From contig JAQXDW010000014.1 of assembly GCA_029251165.1 (NCBI GenBank), forward strand, positions 1 to 64,000: DNA of 64,000 bases, in the 5' to 3' direction. Below the pieces are notes generated by a model. It worked only from the letters and a program-made list of their open reading frames with translations. It had not been told where the DNA came from and searched no databases. Every line of letters starts with the position of its first letter. The first letter of the stretch is position 1. Both the position numbers and the translations under genes were made by a program. Below are positions 1 to 8,792 of the stretch, piece after piece. The stretch is from Myxococcota bacterium. GTDB lineage: Bacteria; Myxococcota_A; UBA796.

Positions 1-60
1 GACGCGGACACCGACGCGGACACCGACGCGGACACCGACGCCGACACCGACGCCGACCCA
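1..60 (+). repeat. 12-bp tandem repeat encoding Asp-Ala-Asp-Thr
   Basis: Nearly five copies of a 12-base unit (GACGCGGACACC, drifting to GACGCCGACACC) run from the window edge. In the frame of the gene that contains them they read Asp-Ala-Asp-Thr over and over. They form an acidic low-complexity linker of the type that often separates a lipobox cysteine from a folded domain. The repeat probably continues to the left of the window. Confidence 0.85.
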
Positions 61-1044
61 CAGACCACCGCGGTGATCGCCACGGTCTCCAGCGACTATG
101 CCACCGGCAGCTTCTCCACCGTCGACCTCAGCGACTGGGCCGTGGAAGACGATCTGTTCATCACCTCTGGTGACTCGGCGGTCAGCGTCGACGAGGGCTG
201 GGTCTTTCAGATCAACCGCTACGGCTACGACAACATCCGGCTGTACGAGCCGGGAGAGTGGAGCGAGCCGATCTGGGAGCAGAGCCTCGGAGACCTCGCC
301 AACCCCTACGATGCCAACCTCTGCAACGGCGACCTGTTCGTCAGCCTGTACGGTGAGGACTTCATCGGCGTCTACGATCCCGCCTCGGGTCTCCTCACGG
401 GCACCGTGGACCTCTCAGCGTTCAACGACGGCGACGGCGTTGGTCCGGAAGGTGGCGGCATGGTCGAGGTCGGCGGCAAGCTGTACATCGGCATGAACCG
501 GCTCGACCGCAACGGCGGCTGGGCCGATGTCGGCGGCGCGGTTGCGGAGATCGACTGCGAGAGCATGTCGGTCAGCGACTCCTGGTCCATCGGCGGCAAC
601 ACCTCCGTTCACCCCTGGCCGGGCACCGACAGCGTCCTGGTCACCGCACGGGAATTCGGCGATGACGTCGGCGGCCTCTACGCCATCGACACCACTGCGG
701 GCTCTGCGGAGCTGATCGTCGAGACCGGCACCGACAACCTCAGCGGCATCGCAGCACACGGTGACGCCGCCGTCGCGATCTCCCTGGCGAGCGACTACAG
801 CCACTACGCAGTGCACTGCATCGACCTCGCTGACGGCAGCCTCACCACGGTCGAGGAGAGCGTGAGCTACCTCAACGGGGTCAAGGGCAACGACCTCGGC
901 GAGGCCTGGATCACTGCAGCCTCGTCCTGGATCGACTCCTCGGCTCCGAGCGGTGTGTTTGTCTACGACATCGAGACCTGCTCCTCGCTGACAACCGATC
1001 CGATCGGCCTGTCCCTCTATCCCCTCGGGATCGCGTTCTACTAG
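1..1044 (+). CDS. Secreted protein, 5'-truncated by window edge
   Basis: This frame is open from base 1, so the start lies outside the window; the GTG at 73 is internal. What is visible is an acidic Asp-Ala-Asp-Thr linker of about 19 residues followed by about 325 residues rich in Gly, Asp, Ser and Thr. The folded part shows recurring short blocks ending in Tyr-Ile/Val-Gly or Tyr-Ala-Ile-Asp, as in beta-propeller or SMP-30-like domains, but I cannot assign a family. No catalytic motif is evident. By analogy with other genes here it is probably a surface lipoprotein whose signal peptide is off the edge. The next gene starts within its stop codon. Confidence 0.75.
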   Translation, partial: DADTDADTDADTDADTDADPQTTAVIATVSSDYATGSFSTVDLSDWAVEDDLFITSGDSAVSVDEGWVFQINRYGYDNIRLYEPGEWSEPIWEQSLGDLANPYDANLCNGDLFVSLYGEDFIGVYDPASGLLTGTVDLSAFNDGDGVGPEGGGMVEVGGKLYIGMNRLDRNGGWADVGGAVAEIDCESMSVSDSWSIGGNTSVHPWPGTDSVLVTAREFGDDVGGLYAIDTTAGSAELIVETGTDNLSGIAAHGDAAVAISLASDYSHYAVHCIDLADGSLTTVEESVSYLNGVKGNDLGEAWITAASSWIDSSAPSGVFVYDIETCSSLTTDPIGLSLYPLGIAFY

Positions 1045-1427
1045 TGTCCTCCTTCCCCCGAGTCCTGCTGGTCTTCTTTGCCTTCGGCTGTGAGCCGGAG
1101 CCAGAGCTGCCGGTCTCCTGTGAGGCGATGTGCCTCTCGGCGGCGACGCTGTATGGCGGCTGCCTCACGGACTGGGGGGTGGACTGGAGCGCTGCGGGGT
1201 TTGACGACGAGGATGCCTTCCTCAACTCTTGTCAGACCTGGGGGTGGCAGATGAGCCTTCTCCAGGACGCGGCACTGGAGGACGGCACACACGACGATCC
1301 CGGCTGGCTGGCGGCAACCTGTGAGGAACGGGACGCCGCCCTGTCAGCAGAGGGCGCGGCGTGCTCGGTGTTCACTGACATCGCGTGGAGCGATGCGCCA
1401 TGGGCTGCGGTGGACACCGGGGAGTAG
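1044..1427 (+). CDS. Small cysteine-rich lipoprotein
   Basis: A 127-residue product starts at a GTG that shares one base with the upstream TAG, so the two genes are translationally coupled. The N-terminus is a hydrophobic stretch ending in a lipobox-like Phe-Ala-Phe-Gly-Cys (Cys16), then an acidic Glu-Pro spacer. The mature part has about seven more cysteines and ends in Asp-Thr-Gly-Glu. No family is recognised. Secretion across the inner membrane followed by lipidation is inferred from the lipobox; disulfides are likely in the periplasm. Confidence 0.65.
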   Translation: MSSFPRVLLVFFAFGCEPEPELPVSCEAMCLSAATLYGGCLTDWGVDWSAAGFDDEDAFLNSCQTWGWQMSLLQDAALEDGTHDDPGWLAATCEERDAALSAEGAACSVFTDIAWSDAPWAAVDTGE

Positions 1428-1561
1428 CTCCGCAGAGACCGGCGCTGTTGCAGGCCCGGATGCTCCTTTGTTCAGGTCGTTTGGGAGGCGCTCCGTGTCG
1501 TCTCCCGAGGCGCACCGGGCCGGATGCGACACCGACAGCACATACCGGCACAAGTCGCGAC

Positions 1562-1573
1562 TACACTGGGCGG
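1562..1573 (+). promoter_or_regulatory. -10 box TACACT, leaderless start
   Basis: TACACT (1562-1567) followed by exactly six bases and then the GTG start at 1574. Transcription starting about seven bases after the hexamer would begin on the start codon itself. There is no Shine-Dalgarno sequence. The same arrangement recurs at several genes in the window. Confidence 0.55.
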
Positions 1574-3061
1574 GTGTACACGCTCTCTCTCCTCTTCTTC
1601 TCCTGCCAAGACACCGAACCAGCGGTCAGCGCCGTCGACAGCGACAACGACGGCTTCACTGCGGCACAGGACTGCGACGACAGCGACCCGTTGGTGCATC
1701 CGGGCGCAGCGGAGCTGTGTGACGGCATCGACAACAACTGCGACGGCAGCGTCGATGATCTCCCGCTGATCACCAGCTACGCCGATCAAGACGGCGACGG
1801 CTACGGAGATCCGTCTGCTGTGAGCGAAGCCTGCGCGGTCCCAGCGGGCTTCTGTGAGCAGGCTGAGGACTGCGACGACCGCGACCCGTCGGTGCATCCG
1901 GGTGCAGCGGAGCTGTGCGACGACATCGACAACGACTGCGACAGCAGCGTCGATGAGGGGGTGGTGCTCTCGTACTCGCGAGACAGCGACGGGGACGGCT
2001 ACGGTGCTGACGTCGACACCGGCACGGGCTGCTCGGTCCCCTCTGGCTACGCCGTCGCGGGCGGAGACTGTGACGACACCGACGCAGACCGTCATCCTGG
2101 CGCTGCAGAGGTGGCCTGCGACGGCATCGACAACAACTGCATCGCAGACTCCGGCGGTGCGGTGTGGATCGGAGACGACGGCACGGAGGAGGACCTGTCC
2201 GCCATGCTCTCCGAGGGCCTCCCGACCGCACCGGTCGCGATCGCCCTGACCGAGCCGGGAAGCCTGCGCTTCTGCGAGGGGCAGCACGCCGTCTCGCTGA
2301 CTGTGGAAGCGGACGTCACGGTAGAGGGGTGGGGAACCACGCAGACGGAGCTGACCAGCGAGGTTGGTCGGGTGCTCACGGCTCGCGGGAGCACGGCTTC
2401 CCTCTCTGACCTCGCCATCACCGGCACCGACGGCGGGGTGTGGTGCGAGGGGCAGGGCACGCTGCGGATCACAGACGCACAGATCACCGCCGAGACGACT
2501 GGAAACGGCGGCGGCATCTCCGCCACCGATGGCTGCACAGTCTCCCTCTCGTCGGCCACGATCTCTGGCAGCAGCGCGGTGCTGGGAGGGGCGCTGTACC
2601 TCGAAGACAGCACCGCGACGGCTGAAGACACCACCTTCTCTCGCAACGAGGCCGACACCGGCGGCGCGCTGTACCTCGACAACAGCACCATCACCCTCAT
2701 CAGCAGCATCCTCTCCGGCAACAGCGCCTTCAACGCCGGGGCTGTGGAGCTGGTCAGCAGCACGGTGAGCGCAGTCGATACGACGTTTCGGGACAACATC
2801 GGTGCCTGGGCGGCGTACACCTCCGCTGGCGGACTGCGCCTTCAGTCAAGCAGCCATGCCACGCTGACGGACTGTACGGTTCAGGACAACGTCGCGTCGT
2901 GGGGGGGCGGGATGTGGAGCGATGCCTCCTCCAGCATCGAGGGCATCCGAGTCGACTTCATCACCAACCATCCGGACGATGTCGAGAAGGCAGAGGTCAG
3001 CTACGACCTCCACAAGGGGGCGGTCTTTACCTGCTCTGCTGGCTCCGACCGCTGCGAGTAG
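1574..3061 (+). CDS. MopE-like metal-binding lipoprotein with beta-helix
   Basis: The product has 495 residues from GTG 1574, chosen because a leaderless promoter abuts it and because it yields a short lipoprotein signal with cysteine at position 11 (Leu-Phe-Phe-Ser-Cys). Residues about 20-180 hold three copies of the MopE-type motif: Asp-x-Asp-x-Asp-Gly, then Asp-Cys-Asp-Asp, then Pro-Gly-Ala-x-Glu, then Cys-Asp-Gly-Ile-Asp-Asn-Asn-Cys. This motif is known from copper- or calcium-binding surface proteins and is very common in Myxococcota. The remaining 300 residues are Ser/Thr/Gly-rich with regularly spaced Asn and aliphatic positions, typical of a right-handed parallel beta-helix (polymorphic outer-membrane-protein type). 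A surface location is inferred. Confidence 0.85.
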   Translation: MYTLSLLFFSCQDTEPAVSAVDSDNDGFTAAQDCDDSDPLVHPGAAELCDGIDNNCDGSVDDLPLITSYADQDGDGYGDPSAVSEACAVPAGFCEQAEDCDDRDPSVHPGAAELCDDIDNDCDSSVDEGVVLSYSRDSDGDGYGADVDTGTGCSVPSGYAVAGGDCDDTDADRHPGAAEVACDGIDNNCIADSGGAVWIGDDGTEEDLSAMLSEGLPTAPVAIALTEPGSLRFCEGQHAVSLTVEADVTVEGWGTTQTELTSEVGRVLTARGSTASLSDLAITGTDGGVWCEGQGTLRITDAQITAETTGNGGGISATDGCTVSLSSATISGSSAVLGGALYLEDSTATAEDTTFSRNEADTGGALYLDNSTITLISSILSGNSAFNAGAVELVSSTVSAVDTTFRDNIGAWAAYTSAGGLRLQSSSHATLTDCTVQDNVASWGGGMWSDASSSIEGIRVDFITNHPDDVEKAEVSYDLHKGAVFTCSAGSDRCE

Positions 3062-3110
3062 GCACCTCGGGTGGGTGTGCCCGCTGCGCGGGTGTCGTCG
3101 GGGGCACCAG

Positions 3111-3144
3111 AAGAAACGGCCCGGCTCCCTGGGGAGCCGGGCCG
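3111..3144 (-). terminator. Hairpin terminator between convergent genes
   Basis: A perfect 13-bp GC-rich stem (arms 3117-3129 and 3132-3144) lies between the convergent lipoprotein and cysN genes. Read on the minus strand it is followed by TTTCTT, so it fits an intrinsic terminator for cysDN. It could stop plus-strand transcription too, although no T tract follows on that side. Confidence 0.8.
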
Positions 3145-3163
3145 CGTCATGCCGAGGCGACTG

Positions 3164-5044
3164 CTATGCCTGCGGGCGTCGGAACTGTCCCAGCTTGGCC
3201 AGCGCCTCGATCACCACATCGACAGCCTTGTCCAGGCGCATCTTGTCGAGGGCGACCTCGATGTCGGCGTTCTGAGGTGGCTCGAAGTCGGGGTTGGCGT
3301 CCGGGCGACGCTCGCGGCACAGGGCCGGGTCGGTGTTGACGAACACCTGGAGCGTGCGGTCCTCGCCGATGCGCTGCCGGAGGCGGTCGCGGTCGGAGCG
3401 GTGGTAGCTGGGGTAGGCGCAGATCGTGGTGAGTCCGGCATCGGTCGCTGCCTTGCAGGCGCTGATGATGCCGCGCAGATCTTCGTAGCGGGGATCGACC
3501 ACGGTGGCGGTGTGGCCATCGTCGAACAGGCGACGCTCCAGGGCATACGCCAGCGCCCAGCGGCCAGAGCCGGGGAGGCCGGTGAGCCAGATGGTGGCGC
3601 CGGTCTGTCCCATGCGGTCGTGACGCTCGCGAGGAGAGACCTGACTCTTGGGGCGAAGCCCGGAGCCCGCGCGGGTCTCACGGAGGAGGGCATCGAGGTC
3701 CTGGCTGCCGCGCTTGAGGTCGATCATCCCGGAGGCCACGGTGTTGTTCGTGGCGGAGTCGATGAGGATGAACGCACCGGTGGTGCGGTTGTCGCGGTAG
3801 CTGTCGGCGTACAGCGCGCGGGTGCAAGTGAAGGTGACCCGACCGATATCGTTGAGCCCGAGGGTGTCGGTGTCGATGTCGGTGAGATCCTCCATGTCCT
3901 TCTTCCAGTGGACCTCGCCGACCTGGCAGCGCACCGTCTGGGTGGTGTGCTTGATGAGGTAGCTCTTCTCGCGGTCCAGCTCCTCCTCGCTCATCCAAAC
4001 GAGGTGGGCGTCGAAGGTACGGCTGACGGTGGGCCGGTTGTCTGCGAGCACCATCATGTCGCCGCGGCTGACGTCGATCTCGTCGGCGAGGCAGAGGGTG
4101 ACCGAGCGCGGGGTGGAGGCAGCCTCCAGCGAGGTCACCGAGAAGTCGCCCCGAGAGACGTTTCCGGTGGACTCATCGATCGCGGTCACGGTGCTCTGCT
4201 TGCCCGAGGGCAGCGCCATGATGGTGTCGCCGATCTTGACGGTACCGCTCGCGATCTGGCCGGTGAACCCACGGTAGTCGAGGTTCGGGCGCAGGGTGCT
4301 CTGGACGGGGAAGCGGAAGTCTTCGAGGTTGAGATCGTCAGAGATCTCGACGACCTCCAGGTACTTCAGCACGCTGGGGCCGGTGTACCAGGGGGTCTTC
4401 TCGCTGTTCGTGACCACGTTGACGCCCTTGAGGGCGCTCACAGGGAAGAAGGTGATGTCGTCGAAGCCCAGCTCTCCCTCGAAGCTGCGGAAGTCCGACT
4501 CGATCTTGGTGTAGACCTCCTCGGAGTAGTCGACGAGGTCCATCTTGTTGACGCACACCATGAGGTGCGGGATCCCCAGAAGGGACGCGATGTAGGCGTG
4601 ACGGCGGCTCTGTGGGAGCACGCCGAGCCGGGCATCGATGAGGATGATGCCGACGTTCGCCGTGGAGGCGCCGGTGACCATGTTGCGGGTGTACTGCACA
4701 TGGCCGGGGGTGTCGGCGATGATGAACTTCCGCCGGTCGGTGGAGAAGTACCGATAGGCGACGTCGATGGTGATGCCCTGCTCGCGCTCAGCGGCGAGGC
4801 CATCGGTCAGCAGGGAGAAGTCGATCTCCTCACCTTCGATGGACGAGGCCTTCTTGACCGCGGCGAGCTGATCTTCGTACACCATGCCGGTGTCGTGGAG
4901 GAGTCGACCAATGAGGGTGGACTTTCCATCGTCGACCGAGCCGACCGCGACAAAGCGGAGCAGCTCTTTGTGCTCGTACTTGTCGAGGTAGCCGAGGATG
5001 TTGTCCTTAATCAGGGCGGCATCGGAGATACTGTGTGCGGACAT
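3164..5044 (-). CDS. cysN: Sulfate adenylyltransferase large subunit fused to degenerate APS kinase
   Basis: CysN is the GTPase that drives sulfate activation by CysD (ATP + sulfate to APS) in the cytoplasm. The 626-residue product has an EF-Tu-like G domain with Walker A Gly-Ser-Val-Asp-Asp-Gly-Lys-Ser-Thr, Asp-Thr-Pro-Gly-His and Asn-Lys-Met-Asp, then two beta-barrel domains to about residue 440. From about residue 478 a CysC-like domain follows, but its P-loop reads Gly-Leu-Pro-Gly-Ser-Gly-Arg-Trp: the catalytic Lys is Arg and the next Ser/Thr is Trp. The Asp-Gly-Asp-Asn-x-Arg motif of APS kinases is also lost. The C-terminal domain is therefore probably not a kinase. It starts one base after the cysD stop, in the same operon. 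Confidence 0.93.
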   Translation of the reverse strand: MSAHSISDAALIKDNILGYLDKYEHKELLRFVAVGSVDDGKSTLIGRLLHDTGMVYEDQLAAVKKASSIEGEEIDFSLLTDGLAAEREQGITIDVAYRYFSTDRRKFIIADTPGHVQYTRNMVTGASTANVGIILIDARLGVLPQSRRHAYIASLLGIPHLMVCVNKMDLVDYSEEVYTKIESDFRSFEGELGFDDITFFPVSALKGVNVVTNSEKTPWYTGPSVLKYLEVVEISDDLNLEDFRFPVQSTLRPNLDYRGFTGQIASGTVKIGDTIMALPSGKQSTVTAIDESTGNVSRGDFSVTSLEAASTPRSVTLCLADEIDVSRGDMMVLADNRPTVSRTFDAHLVWMSEEELDREKSYLIKHTTQTVRCQVGEVHWKKDMEDLTDIDTDTLGLNDIGRVTFTCTRALYADSYRDNRTTGAFILIDSATNNTVASGMIDLKRGSQDLDALLRETRAGSGLRPKSQVSPRERHDRMGQTGATIWLTGLPGSGRWALAYALERRLFDDGHTATVVDPRYEDLRGIISACKAATDAGLTTICAYPSYHRSDRDRLRQRIGEDRTLQVFVNTDPALCRERRPDANPDFEPPQNADIEVALDKMRLDKAVDVVIEALAKLGQFRRPQA

Positions 5045-5045
5045 C

Positions 5046-5951
5046 TTAGAAGTACCCCTCGCGCTTCTTGCGCTCCATGGAGCCGTCCTGATCGAAGTCG
5101 ATCAGCCGGCCCTGGCGCTCGCTGAATGTGGTGTTGAGCATCTCGCGGATGACCGAGGGCACGTCGGCGGCCTCAGACTCCACAGCACCCGAGAGCGGGT
5201 AGCAGCCCAGGGTGCGGAACCGGACGCTGCGCATCTCGGGGGTCTCTCCCTCCTTGAGGCGCATGCGCTCGTCGTCGACCATGATCCAGGTGCCCTCGCG
5301 GTTGACGACCGGACGGGGCTTGGACAGGTACAGCGGCACGATCGGAATGTTCTCTCGGTGCACGTACAGCCAGATGTCCAGCTCGGTCCAGTTGGACAGC
5401 GGGAACACGCGAACACTCTGCCCCTTGCGGATGCGGGTGTTGTAGCTGTTCCACAGCTCCGGGCGCTGGTTCTTCGGGTCCCACTGGTGGAACTCGTCGC
5501 GGAAGCTGAAGATGCGCTCCTTGGCGCGTGACCGCTCCTCGTCTCGACGGGCTCCACCAAAGGCACAGTCGAAGCCGTACTTGTCCAGCGCCTGCTTGAG
5601 TCCGACGGTCTTCATCACGCCGGTGTAGTGGTTCGAGCCGAAGTCAAACGGGTTCATGTTCTGATCCACACCATCTTGGTTGGTGTGGACGAGCATCTCG
5701 ACGCCAGTGCGCTTGGCGAACTCACTGCGGAACTCAATCATCTCCCGGAACTTCCAGGTCGTGTCGACGTGGAGGAATGGGAATGGCGGCTTTCCTGGAG
5801 CAAATGCCTTGAGCGCAAGGTGGGCCATGACGCCCGAGTCCTTACCGATGGAGTACAGCATCACCGGGTTGTCGAAGGCCGCGGCGGCCTCACGGATGAT
5901 GTGAATCGACTCCGTTTCAAGTTGCTGCAGGTGGGTGAGATCGTCTGACAT
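5046..5951 (-). CDS. cysD: Sulfate adenylyltransferase small subunit
   Basis: CysD adenylylates sulfate with ATP, giving APS, as a heterodimer with CysN. The 301-residue product carries the PP-loop Ser-Ile-Gly-Lys-Asp-Ser near residue 39 and the conserved family blocks for dATP/ATP binding, including the Gly-Gly-Ala-Arg-Arg-Asp-Glu-Glu segment. ATG 5951 is chosen over an upstream start because it gives the normal family length and N-terminus. It is the first gene of a cysDN operon preceded by about 300 bases of leader. Confidence 0.95.
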   Translation of the reverse strand: MSDDLTHLQQLETESIHIIREAAAAFDNPVMLYSIGKDSGVMAHLALKAFAPGKPPFPFLHVDTTWKFREMIEFRSEFAKRTGVEMLVHTNQDGVDQNMNPFDFGSNHYTGVMKTVGLKQALDKYGFDCAFGGARRDEERSRAKERIFSFRDEFHQWDPKNQRPELWNSYNTRIRKGQSVRVFPLSNWTELDIWLYVHRENIPIVPLYLSKPRPVVNREGTWIMVDDERMRLKEGETPEMRSVRFRTLGCYPLSGAVESEAADVPSVIREMLNTTFSERQGRLIDFDQDGSMERKKREGYF

Positions 5952-6092
5952 GCTGACCTGTGGCAGGGGTGAGCGGGCTCTCTCTATATGAGAGTGGGCT
6001 GAGCAGTGCCAGAGTGAGCCCTTTCCGCTCCACAGCGCCACAGAAGTCTGTGCATGAAGCCGGCGGGCTGCGCTGTTGAAGATGCGGTGCTC

Positions 6093-6217
6093 GGTCTGCT
6101 CCGTAAATGGTCAATAGTGTTGGTAAAAGGTATGAACCTGTGTGTATGGACGAGCCGCAGGGTGGCAGCGGTTGCCCCGTGACCATTCGGGCCACGCTCA
6201 GGGCGTCGGAGCAGACC
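6093..6217 (-). promoter_or_regulatory. Structured RNA leader candidate upstream of cysD
   Basis: The 310-base gap between cysD and the ECF gene has no credible ORF. It holds a perfect 11-bp inverted repeat (arms 6093-6103 and 6207-6217). Read on the minus strand towards cysD, the enclosed 103 bases contain a GAGC/GCTC stem that closes a GTGGCC/GGTCAC hairpin, then GGGGCAACC, then a small CGC/GCG hairpin. The GGCCCGA...GGGGCAACC segment recalls the core of S-box (SAM-I) riboswitches, but other S-box landmarks are missing. It could be a divergent riboswitch, an attenuator or an unrelated palindromic element. Confidence 0.35.
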
Positions 6218-6261
6218 ACACGGGGTGCTCGTGCTGAATTCGATGAGCCAGGGACGCGACG

Positions 6262-8718
6262 CTACAGCCAGGTGCGAACAAACCCATACAGCGGGCGCAG
6301 CGCAGGGATGTAGATCGCCTCTGCGGTGTAGAGGCCGTACAGGATCCGCGCGGAGGCGACCGAGGCGCTGACGGCTGCCGCAGCTCCGAGCAGCGACCAG
6401 TCCACCGCGCGCATCCTCAGCGGTCTCCGCCAGGTGCGGTCCGCGAGGGGATCGAAGCCCCGGGCATCGAGGGACTCGGCGAGGTTCTGAGCGCGCCGCC
6501 AGGAGCGGGCGACGATCGGACGCAGCAGGCCGACCTCCAGGGCCAGCCAGGCCGCTGGTCCGCGCTGCCAGGTGGCCCGACCCCGGGCTGCTCTGGCTTG
6601 CCGGACGGTAAGCGTCTCGCGGGCGATCTCTGGGAGGAAGCGCAGCGCCGTGGCGGCCATCAGGGCGAGACCGAACGGGATCCGGAGGCGGACCAGGGCT
6701 GCGAACATGCGGTCTGGTGGGGTCGAGATGGCAAGCGCGATGCCGCCGAGCGACAAGCCGACGAACCGCATCGACTGTGCGAGTCCATAGGTCACGCCTT
6801 CTCGGTACAGGTGCAGCGGGCCGAGGTGTCCCAGCGAGACCCGGGGCTGCTCGGCGTAGAAGATGCCCTGGCTGAACACTGTGCCCCAGATGATCGCCGC
6901 GACCGCGACCGCGCCGCGCCGAATCCAGCGCCGGTCCATGCCGACAAACAGCAGCGGGACCGCACAGAGCAGCGCAAACATCAGCAGGCTCTCTGGGCGC
7001 TCCAGGCTGATCGCCAGGATGCCAGCGGCGGAGATGAGCCCGAGTCGGGTGCGGGGATCGAGGCCTGAGGCCCGCCTTGGGGGGGCTGGCGGCGGTGGTG
7101 GCTCATCGGGGATCGGTGCGACGGGGAGCGGCAGCGGGAGATGCTCGGCGGAGGGGACGGCGGTCGCGGCGAGGGCTGCAGCGGTGACGGGCGGCAGGTC
7201 GCGGGAGCGGCAGAACGCCGCGAGCGGCGGCAGGGTGATCGGGACCTCTGGCGGGAGGTCGGCAAGCGCGGCTGCAGGTGCGGCATCCGCGATCGTGCTG
7301 CCCTCATGCAAGACGATCACCCGGGTGGCGTGGCGCAGCGCGAGGTCGATGTCGTGGGTGGCGAACAACAAGACGCCGTCGGACAGCCCCTCTCGCAGTG
7401 CGAGCATCATGCGCTCGATCTGGTCGTGGTCCTGTCCAGAGGTCGGCTCGTCGAGCAGCAGAACCTGAGGACGACACGACAGCGCTGCAGCCACCGCACA
7501 GCGAAGCCGCTGGCCCCTCGAGAGTGACTGCGGGGCCCGATCCAGCAGCGCGGTGACGCTCAGGGCTTCAGCAGCCTCTGCGACCCGCGCCTCCAGTGCC
7601 CCACCAGACAGCCCGGCCTCGCGCGGACCATAGGCCAGCTCTGCACCGACGGTCGGGCAGAACAAGGCGAGATCGGGGTCCTGGGGGACGGTGACCGCGC
7701 CGGGCAGCACCACGTCGCTCTCCAGCCGACCCGACAGCAGCCCAAGAAGGGTGGACTTGCCGGCGCCGTTGCCGCCGAGCAGCGCAACCCGCTCCCCGAT
7801 CCGCAGGCTCAGATCGACCCCGGCGAGGGCATCGGTCTCCGTGTCGTCGTAGCGGTAGCTCAGCCCATGCGCGGAGATCACCGCTGCACCCGGAGACTCG
7901 ACCGGCAGCGCCGCTGGGTGAAAGCGGGTCTGCTCGGGGAGGTGCGGGGCGATGCGGTCTGCGAGATCGAGCATCCCCGGCACGGTCAGGCCAAGCTGGC
8001 GGACCTGCGCCAGCAGCGGACTGCTGGGCATCAGCGCGCTGGCGGGGGTGTCGGTGAGCAGGTGGCCGTCGTCCATGATGATCAGTCGGGTCGCGACGCG
8101 CAGCGCGGCCTCCAGGCGGTGCTCGACCATCACGATCGCCATGCCGGAGCGGGCCAGCACGGCGAGTCGATCCAGCAGCGCTGCAGCACCGCCAGGATCG
8201 AGCTGGGCGAGGGGCTCGTCAAGCAGCAGCAGCCCCGCTCCTGCCGACAGTGCCGCTCCGGTGACCAGCCGCTGGGTCTGCCCTCCCGACAGCGCCGAGC
8301 AGGACCGCTCCGGTGCGATGGTGAGGCCGACGGTCTGCAGCAGGGCCGGGATCGCCGCCTCGATGGACTCCGGAGGCTGACAGGCGGACTCCATCGCGAA
8401 TGCCAGCTCGTCCCCAGCAGTTCCGCTGACCAGCTGGTCGCCGGGCTCTTGGGAGACGAACCCCGACAGCACAACCCGCTCTGCGGGCGAGACTGCGGCC
8501 GGATCGACACCATCGACCGAGACAGAGCCGGAGAAGTCTCCCTGACCATGGCGCTGCAAGAGCCCAGCGATCAGCCGGAGCAGGGTGGACTTTCCGCAGC
8601 CGGTCGGCCCGGTGAGGAGGACCACCTCGCCTGGCGCGACCGACATCGTGATGTCCTGCACTGTCCAGGTCGGGGCGGAGGGATAGCGGTAGCAGACGTT
8701 GTCGAGGAGCAGGCGCAT
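6262..8718 (-). CDS. ECF transporter: two ATPases and T subunit fused
   Basis: Energy-coupling-factor transporters import vitamins or metal ions using two ATPases (A, A'), a membrane T subunit and a substrate-binding S protein. Here A, A' and T are one 818-residue polypeptide. ATPase 1 has Walker A at residues 37-45, signature Leu-Ser-Gly-Gly-Gln at about 143-147 and Walker B Leu-Leu-Leu-Leu-Asp-Glu. ATPase 2 has Walker A at about 315-323, a variant signature Leu-Ser-Arg-Gly-Gln and Walker B. A Pro-rich linker (about 530-550) leads to an EcfT domain with several membrane helices and both Ala-Arg-Gly coupling motifs. ATG 8718 is the start that begins the ATPase fold. No S component is visible. 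Its place back-to-back with a B12 riboswitch suggests cobalamin or cobalt as cargo. Confidence 0.9.
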   Translation of the reverse strand: MRLLLDNVCYRYPSAPTWTVQDITMSVAPGEVVLLTGPTGCGKSTLLRLIAGLLQRHGQGDFSGSVSVDGVDPAAVSPAERVVLSGFVSQEPGDQLVSGTAGDELAFAMESACQPPESIEAAIPALLQTVGLTIAPERSCSALSGGQTQRLVTGAALSAGAGLLLLDEPLAQLDPGGAAALLDRLAVLARSGMAIVMVEHRLEAALRVATRLIIMDDGHLLTDTPASALMPSSPLLAQVRQLGLTVPGMLDLADRIAPHLPEQTRFHPAALPVESPGAAVISAHGLSYRYDDTETDALAGVDLSLRIGERVALLGGNGAGKSTLLGLLSGRLESDVVLPGAVTVPQDPDLALFCPTVGAELAYGPREAGLSGGALEARVAEAAEALSVTALLDRAPQSLSRGQRLRCAVAAALSCRPQVLLLDEPTSGQDHDQIERMMLALREGLSDGVLLFATHDIDLALRHATRVIVLHEGSTIADAAPAAALADLPPEVPITLPPLAAFCRSRDLPPVTAAALAATAVPSAEHLPLPLPVAPIPDEPPPPPAPPRRASGLDPRTRLGLISAAGILAISLERPESLLMFALLCAVPLLFVGMDRRWIRRGAVAVAAIIWGTVFSQGIFYAEQPRVSLGHLGPLHLYREGVTYGLAQSMRFVGLSLGGIALAISTPPDRMFAALVRLRIPFGLALMAATALRFLPEIARETLTVRQARAARGRATWQRGPAAWLALEVGLLRPIVARSWRRAQNLAESLDARGFDPLADRTWRRPLRMRAVDWSLLGAAAAVSASVASARILYGLYTAEAIYIPALRPLYGFVRTWL

Positions 8719-8792
8719 GGGTGACCTCTTTAGCCCGATGGTGGCATGGGTGTTGTGGGTCGGGTAGCTGAAGGGGGTACTGATCTTTTCAA

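Noticed and set aside
1..60. CRISPR-like array
   Set aside because: Units are 12 bp, contiguous without spacers and in frame with an acidic linker.
1640..2150. Calmodulin-type EF-hands from the Asp-x-Asp-x-Asp-Gly motifs
   Set aside because: The Asp motifs are followed by fixed Asp-Cys-Asp-Asp, Pro-Gly-Ala and Cys-Asp-Gly-Ile-Asp-Asn blocks, which define MopE-type repeats instead.
3071..5125. Open frame of 684 codons on the plus strand
   Set aside because: It lies antisense to cysN and the end of cysD, whose products are recognised. Its translation has a biased Val/Gly/Asp/Leu composition without motifs. GC-rich codon use on one strand commonly leaves the opposite strand open.
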